A stretch of 64,000 nt of DNA from Pseudomonas sp. B21-048 (GCF_024748615.1 NZ_CP087168.1:434001-498000); one strand, 5' to 3'. Counted from the stretch's first letter, positions 48,473 through 57,517 are shown. Translations and numbers: made by a program. Notes: generated by a model not told the origin, from the sequence alone.

Positions 48473-48856
48473 GGCTTGCTCCAGGGCGGAAAGGCTTCCA
48501 GAATCGGTTGCCTGAGTTTGCGACTGGCCTTGTGGGCAGACGATATAAATTCTTGGATTGCCGAGAGGTATGTTCCGGCGGCGTGTAGTTTTACTACAAA
48601 TCATCGGGCATTTCAGCCTTTTGAATGTATAGACGAGTAGTAAAACTACAGATGATTGGCGTGTGGCCTCCGGGTGCGTTGTGAGAATAATCGTTAAGGT
48701 TGGTCTTTTGCCAACCAAAAAAGGTGAAGGCTTGATGATTGCTGCCAAAAATAAACAAATTACAGCTATTTCTAACCTTTGTTTGACAGTCAATCGCGTA
48801 GTGTCTTTTCAAAAAACACTACATGCAGCCTTTCGCACGCCGATCAAGGATAAACC
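48473..48856. promoter_or_regulatory. aceE-glnE divergent region with paired palindromic operators
   Basis: TGTAGTTTTACTACA (48584-48598) and GTAGTAAAACTAC (48637-48649) are two palindromes whose cores fit TNGTNNNACNA, the FadR/PdhR-type GntR consensus. Their centres are about 52 bp apart, near five helical turns. A looser repeat GTAGTGT/ACACTAC spans 48798-48822 just before glnE. TTGACA at 48783-48788 may be a -35 for glnE but no good -10 follows. The pair most likely controls aceEF in response to a metabolite; the regulator gene is not in the window. Confidence 0.65.
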
Positions 48857-51796
48857 ATGAGCCTGCCTTCGCTTACCGAACTGCCCGACGGGCTTGTGCC
48901 ATTGGTCTCTCGTGCCGAGCAGTCGTTCCGTACGGCCGTCTCGGTTTTTCCCGACGATCATGGCCTGTCTGCCTGGACGCCTGAGCGCTGGGCACAATTT
49001 GCCCACGTCACCGCAGCCAGCGACTTTGTGATTGAACAGAGTCTGCGTGACCCTTTGATGTTGCTGGAACTGGTGCGCTGCGGCGAACTGGACCGCGCGT
49101 TTGCGCCGGGCGAGTTGTGCGCACAGATTGCCACGGCGGTGAACGCAGCCGAAACCGACGACCAGCTTGGCCGCGCCCTGCGTCGTCAGCGCGCGCGCCA
49201 GCAAGTGCGGATCATCTGGCGCGATCTGACCCGCCAGGCTGATCTGGTCCAGACCTGTCGCGACCTCTCGGACATGGCCGACGCCAGCATCGATCAGGCC
49301 TGCCAGTGGTTGTATCTGCGCCATTGCCAACAGTTCGGCACGCCCACCGGGCGGCGCAGTGGCGAACCGCAACAAATGGTCATCCTCGGCATGGGCAAGC
49401 TCGGCGCGGTAGAGCTGAATCTATCGTCGGACATTGACCTGATCTTCGCCTACCCCGAAGGCGGCGACACCGTCGGCGTGAAGCGCTCGCTGGATAATCA
49501 GGAGTTTTTCATTCGTCTGGGGCAGCGGCTGATCAAGGCCCTGGACCCGATGACCGTCGATGGTTTCGTGTTTCGCGTCGACATGCGCTTGCGGCCTTAC
49601 GGTTCGTCCGGCGCTCTGGTGCTGAGCTTCAATGCGCTGGAGCAGTATTACCAGGATCAGGGCCGCGACTGGGAACGCTACGCGATGATCAAGGCGCGCG
49701 TGGTGGCCGGCGATCAAGTGGCCGGCGCCCAATTGCTCGACATGCTGCGGCCGTTCGTTTACCGGCGTTACCTGGACTTCTCGGCCATCGAAGCGCTGCG
49801 CACCATGAAGCAGCTGATCCAGCAGGAAGTCCGGCGCAAGGGCATGGCGGACAACATCAAGCTGGGTTCCGGCGGCATTCGTGAAGTCGAATTTATCGCC
49901 CAGGCTTTCCAGCTGATTCACGGTGGTCGCGACCTGAGCTTGCAGCAGCGTCCTCTATTAAGAGTACTGAGCACCCTCGAAGGTCAGGGTTACCTGCCGG
50001 CAGTGGTGGTCAGCGAATTGCGTGAAGCCTACGAATTTCTGCGTTACACCGAACACGCGATCCAGGCGATTGCCGACCGCCAGACCCAGATGCTCCCGGA
50101 TGGCGAACAGGATCAGGCGCGCATTGCCTTTATGCTCGGGTTTGCCAATTGGACGGCGTTCCACGAACAGCTGATGTACTGGCGAGGCCGGGTGGCCTGG
50201 CACTTTGCTCAGGTGATCGCCGATCCCGATGAAGAGGCTGGCGCCGAGAGCGAAGTCACGGTCGGCGGGGAATGGCTGCCGCTGTGGGAAGAGGCCCAGG
50301 ACGAGGAGGCCGCCTGCCGTCAGCTGGAAGAAGGCGGTTTCGCCGACGCTTCCAGGGCGCTGAAAGCCTTGGCCAGTCTGCGTGGCAGTCCACAATTGCG
50401 TGCCATGCAGCGCCTGGGGCGGGAACGCCTCGATGCTTTTATTCCGCGCTTGCTGGCTCAGGCTGTGGAGCACGCCAATCCCGATCTGGTGCTGGAGCGG
50501 GTGTTGCCGCTGGTGGAAGCCGTGGCGCGTCGTTCCGCTTATCTCGTTTTATTGACCGAGAACCCCGGGGCTCTGCGCCGCTTGCTGACGCTGTGCGCCG
50601 CGAGCCCGTGGATTGCCGAACAGATCACGCGTTTCCCGTTGTTGCTCGACGAACTGCTCAACGAAGGCCGATTGTTCAAACCACCGCTGGCGCCGGAACT
50701 GGCGGCCGAGTTGCGCGAGCGTTTGACGCGGATTCCCGAAGACGACCTCGAACAACAAATGGAAGCCCTGCGGCATTTCAAACTGGCGCACCGCTTGCGC
50801 GTCGCCGCCTCGGAAATCGCCGGCAGCCTGCCCTTGATGAAGGTCAGCGATTACCTGACCTGGCTCGCCGAAGCGATCCTCGAACAAGTTCTGGCCCTGG
50901 CCTGGCGCCAGACGGTGGCCAAGTACGGTACGCCGCTGCGCACCGACGGCAGCGTGTGCGACCCTGGTTTCATCATTGTCGGTTACGGGAAAGTCGGTGG
51001 TCTGGAATTGGGGCACAGTTCGGACCTGGATCTGGTGTTCATCCACGACGGCGATCCGCAGGCGGAAACCGACGGGCCGAAGCCTATCGACGGCGCACAG
51101 TTTTTTACCCGGCTCGGGCAGCGCATCATTCATTTGCTGACGGCGCAGACCAACTCCGGCCAGTTGTATGAAGTGGACATGCGTCTGCGGCCTTCCGGTG
51201 CGTCCGGTCTGCTGGTGAGTTCTTTGGGGGCGTTTGCCCGGTATCAGGAAAACGAAGCCTGGACCTGGGAGCATCAGGCGTTGGTACGGGCGCGGGTGCT
51301 GGTCGGCAGTCAGGATGTTGGTCAGGCGTTCGAGAAAGTTCGCGCGGCGGTATTGGCCAAGTCACGGGACCTGGCGACCTTGCGCCAGGAGGTCAGCGAG
51401 ATGCGCGCCAAGATGCGCGATAATCTCGGCAGCAAGAGCACTGCGGCGGGCACGGCGGCAAATGCCTTCGAGGCCACGGCGCCGTTCGATCTCAAGCAGG
51501 ACGCCGGAGGTATCGTCGATATTGAATTTATGGTGCAATACGCGGCTCTGGCATGGTCGCAAGCGCATCCGTCATTGCTGCGCTATACCGACAATATCCG
51601 CATTCTGGAAGGGTTGGAGGAGGTCGGGCTGATGCCTGCCGAAGACGCCAGCCTGTTGCGTGAAGCCTATAAGGCCTATCGCTCAGCCGCTCACCGGGAG
51701 GCCTTGCAGAAGGACGCCGGGGTGATACCAGGCGACCAGTTCGTGGATGAACGACGGCAGGTCATGCGAATCTGGCGCGAGCTGGGGTTAAGCTGA
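48857..51796 (+). CDS. glnE: Glutamine synthetase adenylyltransferase/deadenylase
   Basis: A 979-residue bifunctional enzyme with two nucleotidyltransferase domains. The first has GMGKLGAVELNLSSDIDLIF near residue 176 (deadenylylation) and the second GYGKVGGLELGHSSDLDLVF near residue 707 (adenylylation). Helical regulatory segments lie between and after them. It tunes glutamine synthetase activity under PII control. The start ATG follows AAGGAT. In P. aeruginosa the order is glnE (PA5014), ilvE (PA5013), waaF (PA5012); here no ilvE lies between glnE and waaF. Confidence 0.96.
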   Translation: MSLPSLTELPDGLVPLVSRAEQSFRTAVSVFPDDHGLSAWTPERWAQFAHVTAASDFVIEQSLRDPLMLLELVRCGELDRAFAPGELCAQIATAVNAAETDDQLGRALRRQRARQQVRIIWRDLTRQADLVQTCRDLSDMADASIDQACQWLYLRHCQQFGTPTGRRSGEPQQMVILGMGKLGAVELNLSSDIDLIFAYPEGGDTVGVKRSLDNQEFFIRLGQRLIKALDPMTVDGFVFRVDMRLRPYGSSGALVLSFNALEQYYQDQGRDWERYAMIKARVVAGDQVAGAQLLDMLRPFVYRRYLDFSAIEALRTMKQLIQQEVRRKGMADNIKLGSGGIREVEFIAQAFQLIHGGRDLSLQQRPLLRVLSTLEGQGYLPAVVVSELREAYEFLRYTEHAIQAIADRQTQMLPDGEQDQARIAFMLGFANWTAFHEQLMYWRGRVAWHFAQVIADPDEEAGAESEVTVGGEWLPLWEEAQDEEAACRQLEEGGFADASRALKALASLRGSPQLRAMQRLGRERLDAFIPRLLAQAVEHANPDLVLERVLPLVEAVARRSAYLVLLTENPGALRRLLTLCAASPWIAEQITRFPLLLDELLNEGRLFKPPLAPELAAELRERLTRIPEDDLEQQMEALRHFKLAHRLRVAASEIAGSLPLMKVSDYLTWLAEAILEQVLALAWRQTVAKYGTPLRTDGSVCDPGFIIVGYGKVGGLELGHSSDLDLVFIHDGDPQAETDGPKPIDGAQFFTRLGQRIIHLLTAQTNSGQLYEVDMRLRPSGASGLLVSSLGAFARYQENEAWTWEHQALVRARVLVGSQDVGQAFEKVRAAVLAKSRDLATLRQEVSEMRAKMRDNLGSKSTAAGTAANAFEATAPFDLKQDAGGIVDIEFMVQYAALAWSQAHPSLLRYTDNIRILEGLEEVGLMPAEDASLLREAYKAYRSAAHREALQKDAGVIPGDQFVDERRQVMRIWRELGLS

Positions 51797-51831
51797 ACAG
51801 CAACGAGATTCAAATGTGGGAGCGAGCCTTT

Positions 51832-51859
51832 GTGGCGAGGGAGCAAGCTCCCTCGCCAC
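51832..51859. repeat. REP hairpin after glnE
   Basis: A near-perfect palindrome, arms GTGGCGAGGGAGC and its complement around a two-base loop. It is preceded by GTGGGAGCGAGCC, which is typical of Pseudomonas REP sequences. Confidence 0.75.
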
Positions 51860-51963
51860 GGAGGCTTATGCTGATTGACATGAATGTGTATTAAATTGAT
51901 CCGACGAGCCCCAATCGGCTCGTCCAAATGACCTGACGGTTCACCCCGAAGGTGCTGGATTCT

Positions 51964-52000
51964 CGAGGCGGGGAGGCGTATGCCTCCCCGGCTCGTTTTT
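51964..52000 (+). terminator. Terminator-like hairpin immediately before waaF
   Basis: A long stem (CGAG, mismatch, CGGGGAGGC paired with GCCTCCCCG, mismatch, CTCG) with a GTAT loop is followed by TTTTT (51996-52000). It ends 10 nt before the waaF ATG. An earlier hairpin, GACGAGCC/GGCTCGTC at 51903-51910 and 51917-51924, includes CGAGCC, which could alternatively pair with GGCTCG at 51990-51995. Either this ends glnE transcripts, or it sits in the waaF leader as an attenuator, since no promoter can fit between it and waaF. Confidence 0.6.
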
Positions 52001-52009
52001 GGAAACCAC

Positions 52010-53044
52010 ATGAAAATTCTGATCGTTGGGCCCAGTTGGGTCGGTGACATGGTGATGGCGCAGACACTTTTTCAGTGTCTCAAGCAGCGCCACCCGCAAT
52101 GCGAAATCGACGTGCTGGCCCCCGAGTGGAGCCGGCCGATCCTCGAGCGTATGCCCGAAGTGCGCCAGGCCTTGAGCTTCCCGCTCGGCCACGGCGTGCT
52201 GGAGCTGGCGACGCGTCGGCGCATCGGTAAATCCCTGGCCGGTCAGTATGATCAGGCCATCCTGCTGCCCAATTCCCTGAAATCGGCACTGGTACCGTTT
52301 TTTGCCGGTATCCCGAAACGCACCGGCTGGCGCGGCGAGTTCCGCTACGGCCTGCTCAATGACGTGCGCACGCTCGACAAAGAACGTTATCCGCTGATGA
52401 TCGAGCGTTTCATGGCTCTGGCTTTCGAGCCCGGCGTCGAGCTGCCGATGCCCTATCCACGGCCGAGCCTGCAGATCGACCCGGTGACCCGCGATGGCGC
52501 GCTGGCCAAGTTCGGTCTGGCCCTCGACCGTCCGGTGTTGGCGCTATGCCCCGGCGCCGAGTTCGGCGAGTCCAAGCGCTGGCCGTCCGAGCACTACGCC
52601 AAGGTCGCCGAAGCGAAGATCCGTGAAGGCTGGCAGGTCTGGCTGTTTGGCTCGAAAAACGATCACGCGGTGGGCGAAGACATTCGCGCGCGGCTGATTC
52701 CCGGTCTGCGCGAAGAGTCGGTGAACCTCAGTGGCGGCACGTCCCTGGCCGAGGCCATCGATCTGCTGTCCTGCGCCGATGCCGTGGTCTCCAATGACTC
52801 CGGCTTGATGCACGTGGCCGCCGCGCTGAACCGCCCTCTGGTGGCGGTGTACGGCTCGACATCGCCGGGCTTCACGCCACCGCTGGCCGAGCATGTCGAG
52901 ATTGTGCGCCTGGGCATCGAATGCAGTCCGTGCTTCGATCGAACCTGCCGTTTCGGTCATTACAATTGCTTGCGCCAGCTGATGCCGAAAGCGGTGAACG
53001 AAGCCTTGCAGCGGTTGCTGGGCACTGTGGTCGAGGTCAAGTAG
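52010..53044 (+). CDS. waaF: ADP-heptose:LPS heptosyltransferase II
   Basis: A 344-residue GT9 heptosyltransferase with the N-terminal MKILIVGPSWVGDMVMAQTL and the C-terminal donor-binding VSNDSGLMHVAAALNRPLVAVYGSTSPGFTPP. It adds the second heptose to the LPS inner core on the cytoplasmic face of the inner membrane. ATG 52010 is chosen for the conserved N-terminus; an in-frame ATG at 51980 lies inside the upstream hairpin. It is the first gene of the core operon and the next start lies 1 bp after its stop codon. Confidence 0.96.
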   Translation: MKILIVGPSWVGDMVMAQTLFQCLKQRHPQCEIDVLAPEWSRPILERMPEVRQALSFPLGHGVLELATRRRIGKSLAGQYDQAILLPNSLKSALVPFFAGIPKRTGWRGEFRYGLLNDVRTLDKERYPLMIERFMALAFEPGVELPMPYPRPSLQIDPVTRDGALAKFGLALDRPVLALCPGAEFGESKRWPSEHYAKVAEAKIREGWQVWLFGSKNDHAVGEDIRARLIPGLREESVNLSGGTSLAEAIDLLSCADAVVSNDSGLMHVAAALNRPLVAVYGSTSPGFTPPLAEHVEIVRLGIECSPCFDRTCRFGHYNCLRQLMPKAVNEALQRLLGTVVEVK

Positions 53045-53045
53045 T

Positions 53046-54107
53046 TTGCGGGTATTGTTGATCAAGACTTCTTCGCTGGGCGACGTGATTCATGCGTTGC
53101 CCGCGTTGACCGACGCGGCGCGGGCGATCCCCGGCATCACGTTCGACTGGGTGGTGGAAGAAGGCTTCGCCGAAATTCCGACCTGGCACCCGGCCGTGGG
53201 CAAGGTGATTCCGGTGGCGATCCGTCGCTGGCGCAAGAACATCTGGCAGACCATCAAGAGTGGCGAGTGGAAGCGCTTCAAGCAAAGCGTGCGCGCGACA
53301 AAATATGACTTGGTGATCGATGCGCAAGGCCTGCTGAAAAGCGCGTTGCTGACTCGCTATGCCAAAGCCCCGGTGGCCGGGCTGGACAAAAACTCGGCCC
53401 GCGAACCGATCGCCGCGCGCTTCTATTCCCGACGTCTGGCCGTGGCCCGTGGGCAGCACGCGGTAGAGCGAGTGCGTCAGCTGTTCGCGGTCGCCCTGGG
53501 TTACGACCTGCCTAAAGGGCTGGGCGACTACGGCCTGAATGTCGAGCGACTGGTGGAGTTGCCGCGCAAGAATCCGTACGTGGTGTTTCTTCATGGCACC
53601 ACTTGGGACACCAAGCATTGGCCCGAAGCCTATTGGCGCGAGCTGGCCGAGCGGGTGGGTTATCTTGGCGTGGCGGTAAAACTGCCGTGGGGTAATCCGG
53701 TCGAAAAGGCCCGCGCCGAGCGCATCGCCAAAGACATGCGACATGTCGAAGTGCTGCCCAAGCTGAACCTGGCGGGTGTCGGCAAAGTCCTGGCCGGGGC
53801 GCAAGCCTGCGTGGCGGTGGACACCGGTCTCGGTCACCTCGCTGCGGCGCTGGACGTGCCGACTCTTTCGCTGTTCGGCCCGACCAACCCGGGCCTGACC
53901 GGCGCGTACGGCAAGTCACAGATTCACATGGCCAGCGACTTCTCCTGCGCGCCGTGCCTGCAAAAGAAATGCACCTATCAACCGACGGCCGAGGATGCCC
54001 GTCGGTTCGACCTGAAACGCGAGTGGCCCCTGTGCTTCACGCGTCTGAATCCCGAGCGTGTCGCGAGCCGACTGAGCACGTTGTTACTGGCTGAGGAGCT
54101 GCGCTGA
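53046..54107 (+). CDS. waaC: LPS heptosyltransferase I
   Basis: A 353-residue GT9 enzyme with the conserved MRVLLIKTSSLGDVIHALPA start and VAVDTGLGHLAAALDVPTLSLFGPTNPGLTG near residue 258. It transfers the first heptose to Kdo2-lipid A. The start codon is TTG at 53046, one base after the waaF stop, giving the canonical family N-terminus; no ATG fits. It overlaps waaG by 1 bp (TGATG). Confidence 0.95.
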   Translation: MRVLLIKTSSLGDVIHALPALTDAARAIPGITFDWVVEEGFAEIPTWHPAVGKVIPVAIRRWRKNIWQTIKSGEWKRFKQSVRATKYDLVIDAQGLLKSALLTRYAKAPVAGLDKNSAREPIAARFYSRRLAVARGQHAVERVRQLFAVALGYDLPKGLGDYGLNVERLVELPRKNPYVVFLHGTTWDTKHWPEAYWRELAERVGYLGVAVKLPWGNPVEKARAERIAKDMRHVEVLPKLNLAGVGKVLAGAQACVAVDTGLGHLAAALDVPTLSLFGPTNPGLTGAYGKSQIHMASDFSCAPCLQKKCTYQPTAEDARRFDLKREWPLCFTRLNPERVASRLSTLLLAEELR

Positions 54108-55228
54108 TGCAATTGGCATTTGTCCTGTACAAGTATTTTCCGTTCGGTGGCTTACAGCGTGACTTCATGCGCATCGCCCTGGAGTGTCAGCAGCGCGGCC
54201 ATCAGATTCGTGTCTACACACTGATCTGGGAAGGCGATGTTCCGCCGGGTTTCGAAGTGCTGGTGGCACCGGTCAAGGCGTTCTTCAATCATCGGCGCAA
54301 CGAGAAACTCACTGAATGGATGGAGGCCGATCTGGCCAAGCGCCCGGTGGATCGCTTGATCGGTTTCAACAAAATGCCGGGCCTGGACGTTTACTACGCC
54401 GCCGACGGCTGCTTCGAAGACAAGGCGCAAAACCTGCGCAACTCGCTGTACCGTCGTTGGGGCCGCTACCGGCACTTCGCCGAGTACGAGCGCGCGGTGT
54501 TCGCCAAGGATGCCAAGACCGAAGTGCTGATGATTTCCGAAGTCCAGCAGCCGCTGTTCATCAAGCATTACGACACGCCGCTTGCGCGCTTCCATTTACT
54601 GCCGCCGGGTATCTCTCAGGACCGTCGCGCGCCGGCCAATGCCGCCGAGATCCGTGCTGGATTTCGTCGCGAATTCAACCTGAAAGATGATGAACTGCTG
54701 CTGGTGCAAATCGGCTCCGGGTTCAAGACCAAAGGCGTGGACCGCAGCCTCAAGGCGCTGGCCGCCTTGCCCGCCGACCTGAAAAAACGCACTCGGCTGT
54801 TTGTAATTGGCCAGGACGACCCCAAAGTATTCCAGTTGCAGAGCGCCACATTGGGGCTCGGCGACAACGTGCAGTTCCTCAAGGGCCGCAGCGATATCCC
54901 GCGTTTCCTGCTCGGTGCCGATCTGTTGATCCACCCGGCGTACAACGAAAACACCGGGACGGTGCTGCTTGAAGCCGTGGTGGCCGGTTTGCCGGTGCTG
55001 GTGAGCGCGGTGTGCGGCTATGCCCATTACATCGCCGAGGCCGACGCCGGTCTGGTGCTGGGCGAACCCTTCGATCAGACGCAATTGACGCAGTGCCTGA
55101 CCGGCATGTTGAACGATGCAAATGCACGGGCGGCCTGGAGCCGCAACGGTCTGGCTTTCGCCGAGACGGCCGACCTCTACAGCATGCCGCAGCACGCGGC
55201 CGATGTGATTCTGGCGGAGCACGCTTAA
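54107..55228 (+). CDS. waaG: LPS core UDP-sugar glycosyltransferase WaaG
   Basis: A 373-residue GT4 glycosyltransferase, same size as E. coli WaaG (374). It begins MQLAFVLYKYFPFGGLQRDFM, has GSGFKTKGVDRSLKALAAL, and ends with the nucleotide-sugar motif HPAYNENTGTVLLEAVVAGLPVL (EX7E). It adds the first hexose to the heptose region; in pseudomonads this is a galactosamine-type residue. Stop codon overlaps the waaP start by 1 bp. Confidence 0.95.
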   Translation: MQLAFVLYKYFPFGGLQRDFMRIALECQQRGHQIRVYTLIWEGDVPPGFEVLVAPVKAFFNHRRNEKLTEWMEADLAKRPVDRLIGFNKMPGLDVYYAADGCFEDKAQNLRNSLYRRWGRYRHFAEYERAVFAKDAKTEVLMISEVQQPLFIKHYDTPLARFHLLPPGISQDRRAPANAAEIRAGFRREFNLKDDELLLVQIGSGFKTKGVDRSLKALAALPADLKKRTRLFVIGQDDPKVFQLQSATLGLGDNVQFLKGRSDIPRFLLGADLLIHPAYNENTGTVLLEAVVAGLPVLVSAVCGYAHYIAEADAGLVLGEPFDQTQLTQCLTGMLNDANARAAWSRNGLAFAETADLYSMPQHAADVILAEHA

Positions 55229-56034
55229 TGAAGTTGATGCTGGCTGAACCGTTCAAGAGCCTCTGGGCCGGACGCGATCCGTTCGCCGAAGTCGAGGGCC
55301 TCAAGGGCGAGGTGTACCGCGAGCTTGAAGCGCGCCGGACACTGCGTACTGAAGTGGACGGTCACGGGTTCTTCGTGAAAATCCACCGTGGCATCGGCTG
55401 GGGCGAGATTTTCAAGAACCTGCTGACCGCCAAGCTGCCGGTGCTCGGCGCGGGTCAGGAGTGGAAGGCCATTCAACGTCTGCAAGAAGTCGGCGTGCCA
55501 ACCATGACCGCCGTCGCTTACGGCGAAAAGGGCAGCAACCCGGCGGACCAGCATTCGTTCATCATCACTGAAGAACTGGCGCCCACCGTCAGCCTCGAAG
55601 ATTTCAGCATCGACTGGATCAAGCAGCCGCCGGAGCCAAAACTCAAGCGCGCCTTGATCGCCGAAGTCGCGCGTATGACTGGCATGATGCACCGCGCCGG
55701 TGTCAACCATCGCGACTGCTACATCTGCCACTTCCTGCTGCACACCGACAAACCGGTGACAGCCGACGACTTCAAGCTGTCGGTGATCGATCTGCACCGT
55801 GCTCAGACCCGTCCGACGATTACCCAACGCTGGCGCAACAAGGACCTGGCGGCGCTGTATTTTTCGGCGCTCGACATTGGCCTGACCCGTCGCGACAAAT
55901 TGCGTTTCCTCAAGGGGTACTTCCAACAGCCCCTGCGCCAGATTCTGGCTGAAGAAGCGGGACTGTTGGCATGGCTCGAAGGCAAGGCCAACAAGCTCTA
56001 CGAGCGTAAACAGCGATACGGGGATGCGCTCTGA
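55228..56034 (+). CDS. waaP: LPS core heptose(I) kinase
   Basis: A 268-residue WaaP/RfaP sugar kinase with the catalytic NHRDCYICHFLL (His161, Arg162, Asp163) and the metal-binding SVIDLHRAQTR. It phosphorylates heptose I of the inner core, an outer-membrane stability function that is essential in P. aeruginosa. Start and stop overlap the neighbouring genes by 1 bp each. First of four consecutive kinase-fold genes. Confidence 0.95.
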   Translation: MKLMLAEPFKSLWAGRDPFAEVEGLKGEVYRELEARRTLRTEVDGHGFFVKIHRGIGWGEIFKNLLTAKLPVLGAGQEWKAIQRLQEVGVPTMTAVAYGEKGSNPADQHSFIITEELAPTVSLEDFSIDWIKQPPEPKLKRALIAEVARMTGMMHRAGVNHRDCYICHFLLHTDKPVTADDFKLSVIDLHRAQTRPTITQRWRNKDLAALYFSALDIGLTRRDKLRFLKGYFQQPLRQILAEEAGLLAWLEGKANKLYERKQRYGDAL

Positions 56035-56768
56035 TGTCGGGTTGGACACTGGAACCTGCTTACAGCGATCTGGCGGAAGACTTCGGCAGTCTTGACGCGG
56101 TGTTCGCGCTCGAGGGCGAGCGACTGACCCGCGATCCACTGTCCGAGGTCATTCGCGTCCAGCGCAATGGCGTCAACTATTACGTCAAACGCTACGTCGG
56201 CGCCGGCAAAGGACTGCGCCGTTACCTGGGCAAGCCCCGGGTGAAAGCCGAGTGGCAGAACCTCAAGCGTTTCGCCAAGTGGGGCATTCCCACCGCCGAA
56301 GTAGTGGCCTGGGGGCTGGAACGGCGCGGCGCGACATACAGCCGTGGGGCGATGATCACGCGCGAACTGCCGCGAACCGAAGACTTATCAGCCCTGGCTG
56401 ATCGGCATGATCCAAAACTGGCGGACCGGGCCTGGGTCGACAACATCAGTCGACAGCTGGCGGGCTATACCCGGACCATGCACGACCATCGTTTCACCCA
56501 TAACGATTTGAAGTGGCGCAACCTGCTGATCGACGATGAAGCGCGGCTGTTTCTGATCGACTGCCCCAATGGTGATTTCTGGCGCGGCTTCTGGCTCAAG
56601 TACCGGATCACCAAGGACCTGGCTTGTCTGGACAAAGTGGCCAAATATCACCTGTCGTCCACTCAGCGCCTGCGCTTCTATCTGCAATACCGCCAATGTA
56701 CCCGGCTCGATGCCGCCGACAAGAAACGGATCCGGCACGTGGTGAGATTTTTCGAGGGGCGCGAATGA
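56034..56768 (+). CDS. InaA/Kdo-kinase family lipopolysaccharide kinase (PA5008/WapP-like)
   Basis: A 244-residue small kinase with YYVKRYVGAGKG (nucleotide-binding Lys52), catalytic THNDLKWRNLL (His156-Asn157-Asp158) and metal-binding LFLIDCPNG. It very probably phosphorylates another position of the LPS core heptoses; the exact site is from context, not sequence. It overlaps waaP by 1 bp and the next kinase gene by 4 bp (ATGA at 56765-56768). Confidence 0.88.
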   Translation: MSGWTLEPAYSDLAEDFGSLDAVFALEGERLTRDPLSEVIRVQRNGVNYYVKRYVGAGKGLRRYLGKPRVKAEWQNLKRFAKWGIPTAEVVAWGLERRGATYSRGAMITRELPRTEDLSALADRHDPKLADRAWVDNISRQLAGYTRTMHDHRFTHNDLKWRNLLIDDEARLFLIDCPNGDFWRGFWLKYRITKDLACLDKVAKYHLSSTQRLRFYLQYRQCTRLDAADKKRIRHVVRFFEGRE

Positions 56769-57517
56769 CTGATTTTCTGGCTGCTGAAGACCGTGCGCTG
56801 CTCGAGCGTCATGGCCTCGGCACCTTCGACGCGCTCTGGGCCAAACAGCTCGACGCGGTGGATGAACCCAACACTGGTCGGGGTGGGTGGAGCAGTGTGT
56901 TTCGGCTGGATCTGGAAGGGCATGGTTATTACCTCAAACGCCAAAGCAACTACCTGACGCGCACATGGCATTCGCCCTTTGGCGAGCCGAGTTTTGCCCG
57001 GGAGTTTCGCAACATCAGTCATTATCGCAAGCTGGGTATTCCGGCGCTGCAGGCGGCGTTTTTCGGTAAGCGCAACGTTGACGGTGAAGTCCGGGCGATT
57101 CTGCTGACTCGCGCACTGGATGGTTGGGAGGACCTGGATTCGTTGTTGCAACGCTGGTCGGAGCTGAGCGCGGCGCAACACTCGGCAATTCTGAAAGCCT
57201 GCGGGCAACTGGCGCGTCGCCTGCACGGTGTGCGTCAAGTCCACGGTTGCTTCTATCCCAAGCACATTTTTCTTCAGGCCACGGGTGACGGTTATCAGGC
57301 TCAGTTGATCGATCTGGAAAAAACCCGGCCATTGCTGTTCGGTCAACGTGATCGGATCAAAGACCTGGAGCCGTTGCTGCGTCGAGCGCCCGAATGGAGC
57401 GAAAGTCAGCTGCGCGAGTTGCTGGCGGTTTATCTGGGTCAGCCATTGAACAGTTCGCTGGTCGGCGGTTGGGTATCGCGCCTGAGTGCGCGGCGCAGTC
57501 ACAAGGAGACGCGTTGA
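56765..57517 (+). CDS. InaA-family kinase-fold protein lacking the catalytic Asp (PA5007/WapQ-like)
   Basis: A 250-residue kinase-fold protein. The nucleotide-binding YYLKRQSNYLT (Lys58) and the metal-binding YQAQLIDLEKTRP are kept, but the catalytic loop reads VHGCFYPKHIFL, so the His-x-Asp of its neighbours is His160-Gly161-Cys162. It may be a pseudokinase or use a different base. ATG 56765 gives the standard 4 bp overlap with the upstream gene. The stop overlaps the next start by 1 bp. A role in core phosphorylation or in scaffolding the other kinases is inferred. Confidence 0.85.
   Translation: MTDFLAAEDRALLERHGLGTFDALWAKQLDAVDEPNTGRGGWSSVFRLDLEGHGYYLKRQSNYLTRTWHSPFGEPSFAREFRNISHYRKLGIPALQAAFFGKRNVDGEVRAILLTRALDGWEDLDSLLQRWSELSAAQHSAILKACGQLARRLHGVRQVHGCFYPKHIFLQATGDGYQAQLIDLEKTRPLLFGQRDRIKDLEPLLRRAPEWSESQLRELLAVYLGQPLNSSLVGGWVSRLSARRSHKETR

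Noticed and set aside
45950..48640. 896-codon open frame antisense to aceE
   Set aside because: It exists only because of the strong GC codon bias of aceE; no ribosome site or family motif, and it would run through the aceE promoter operators.
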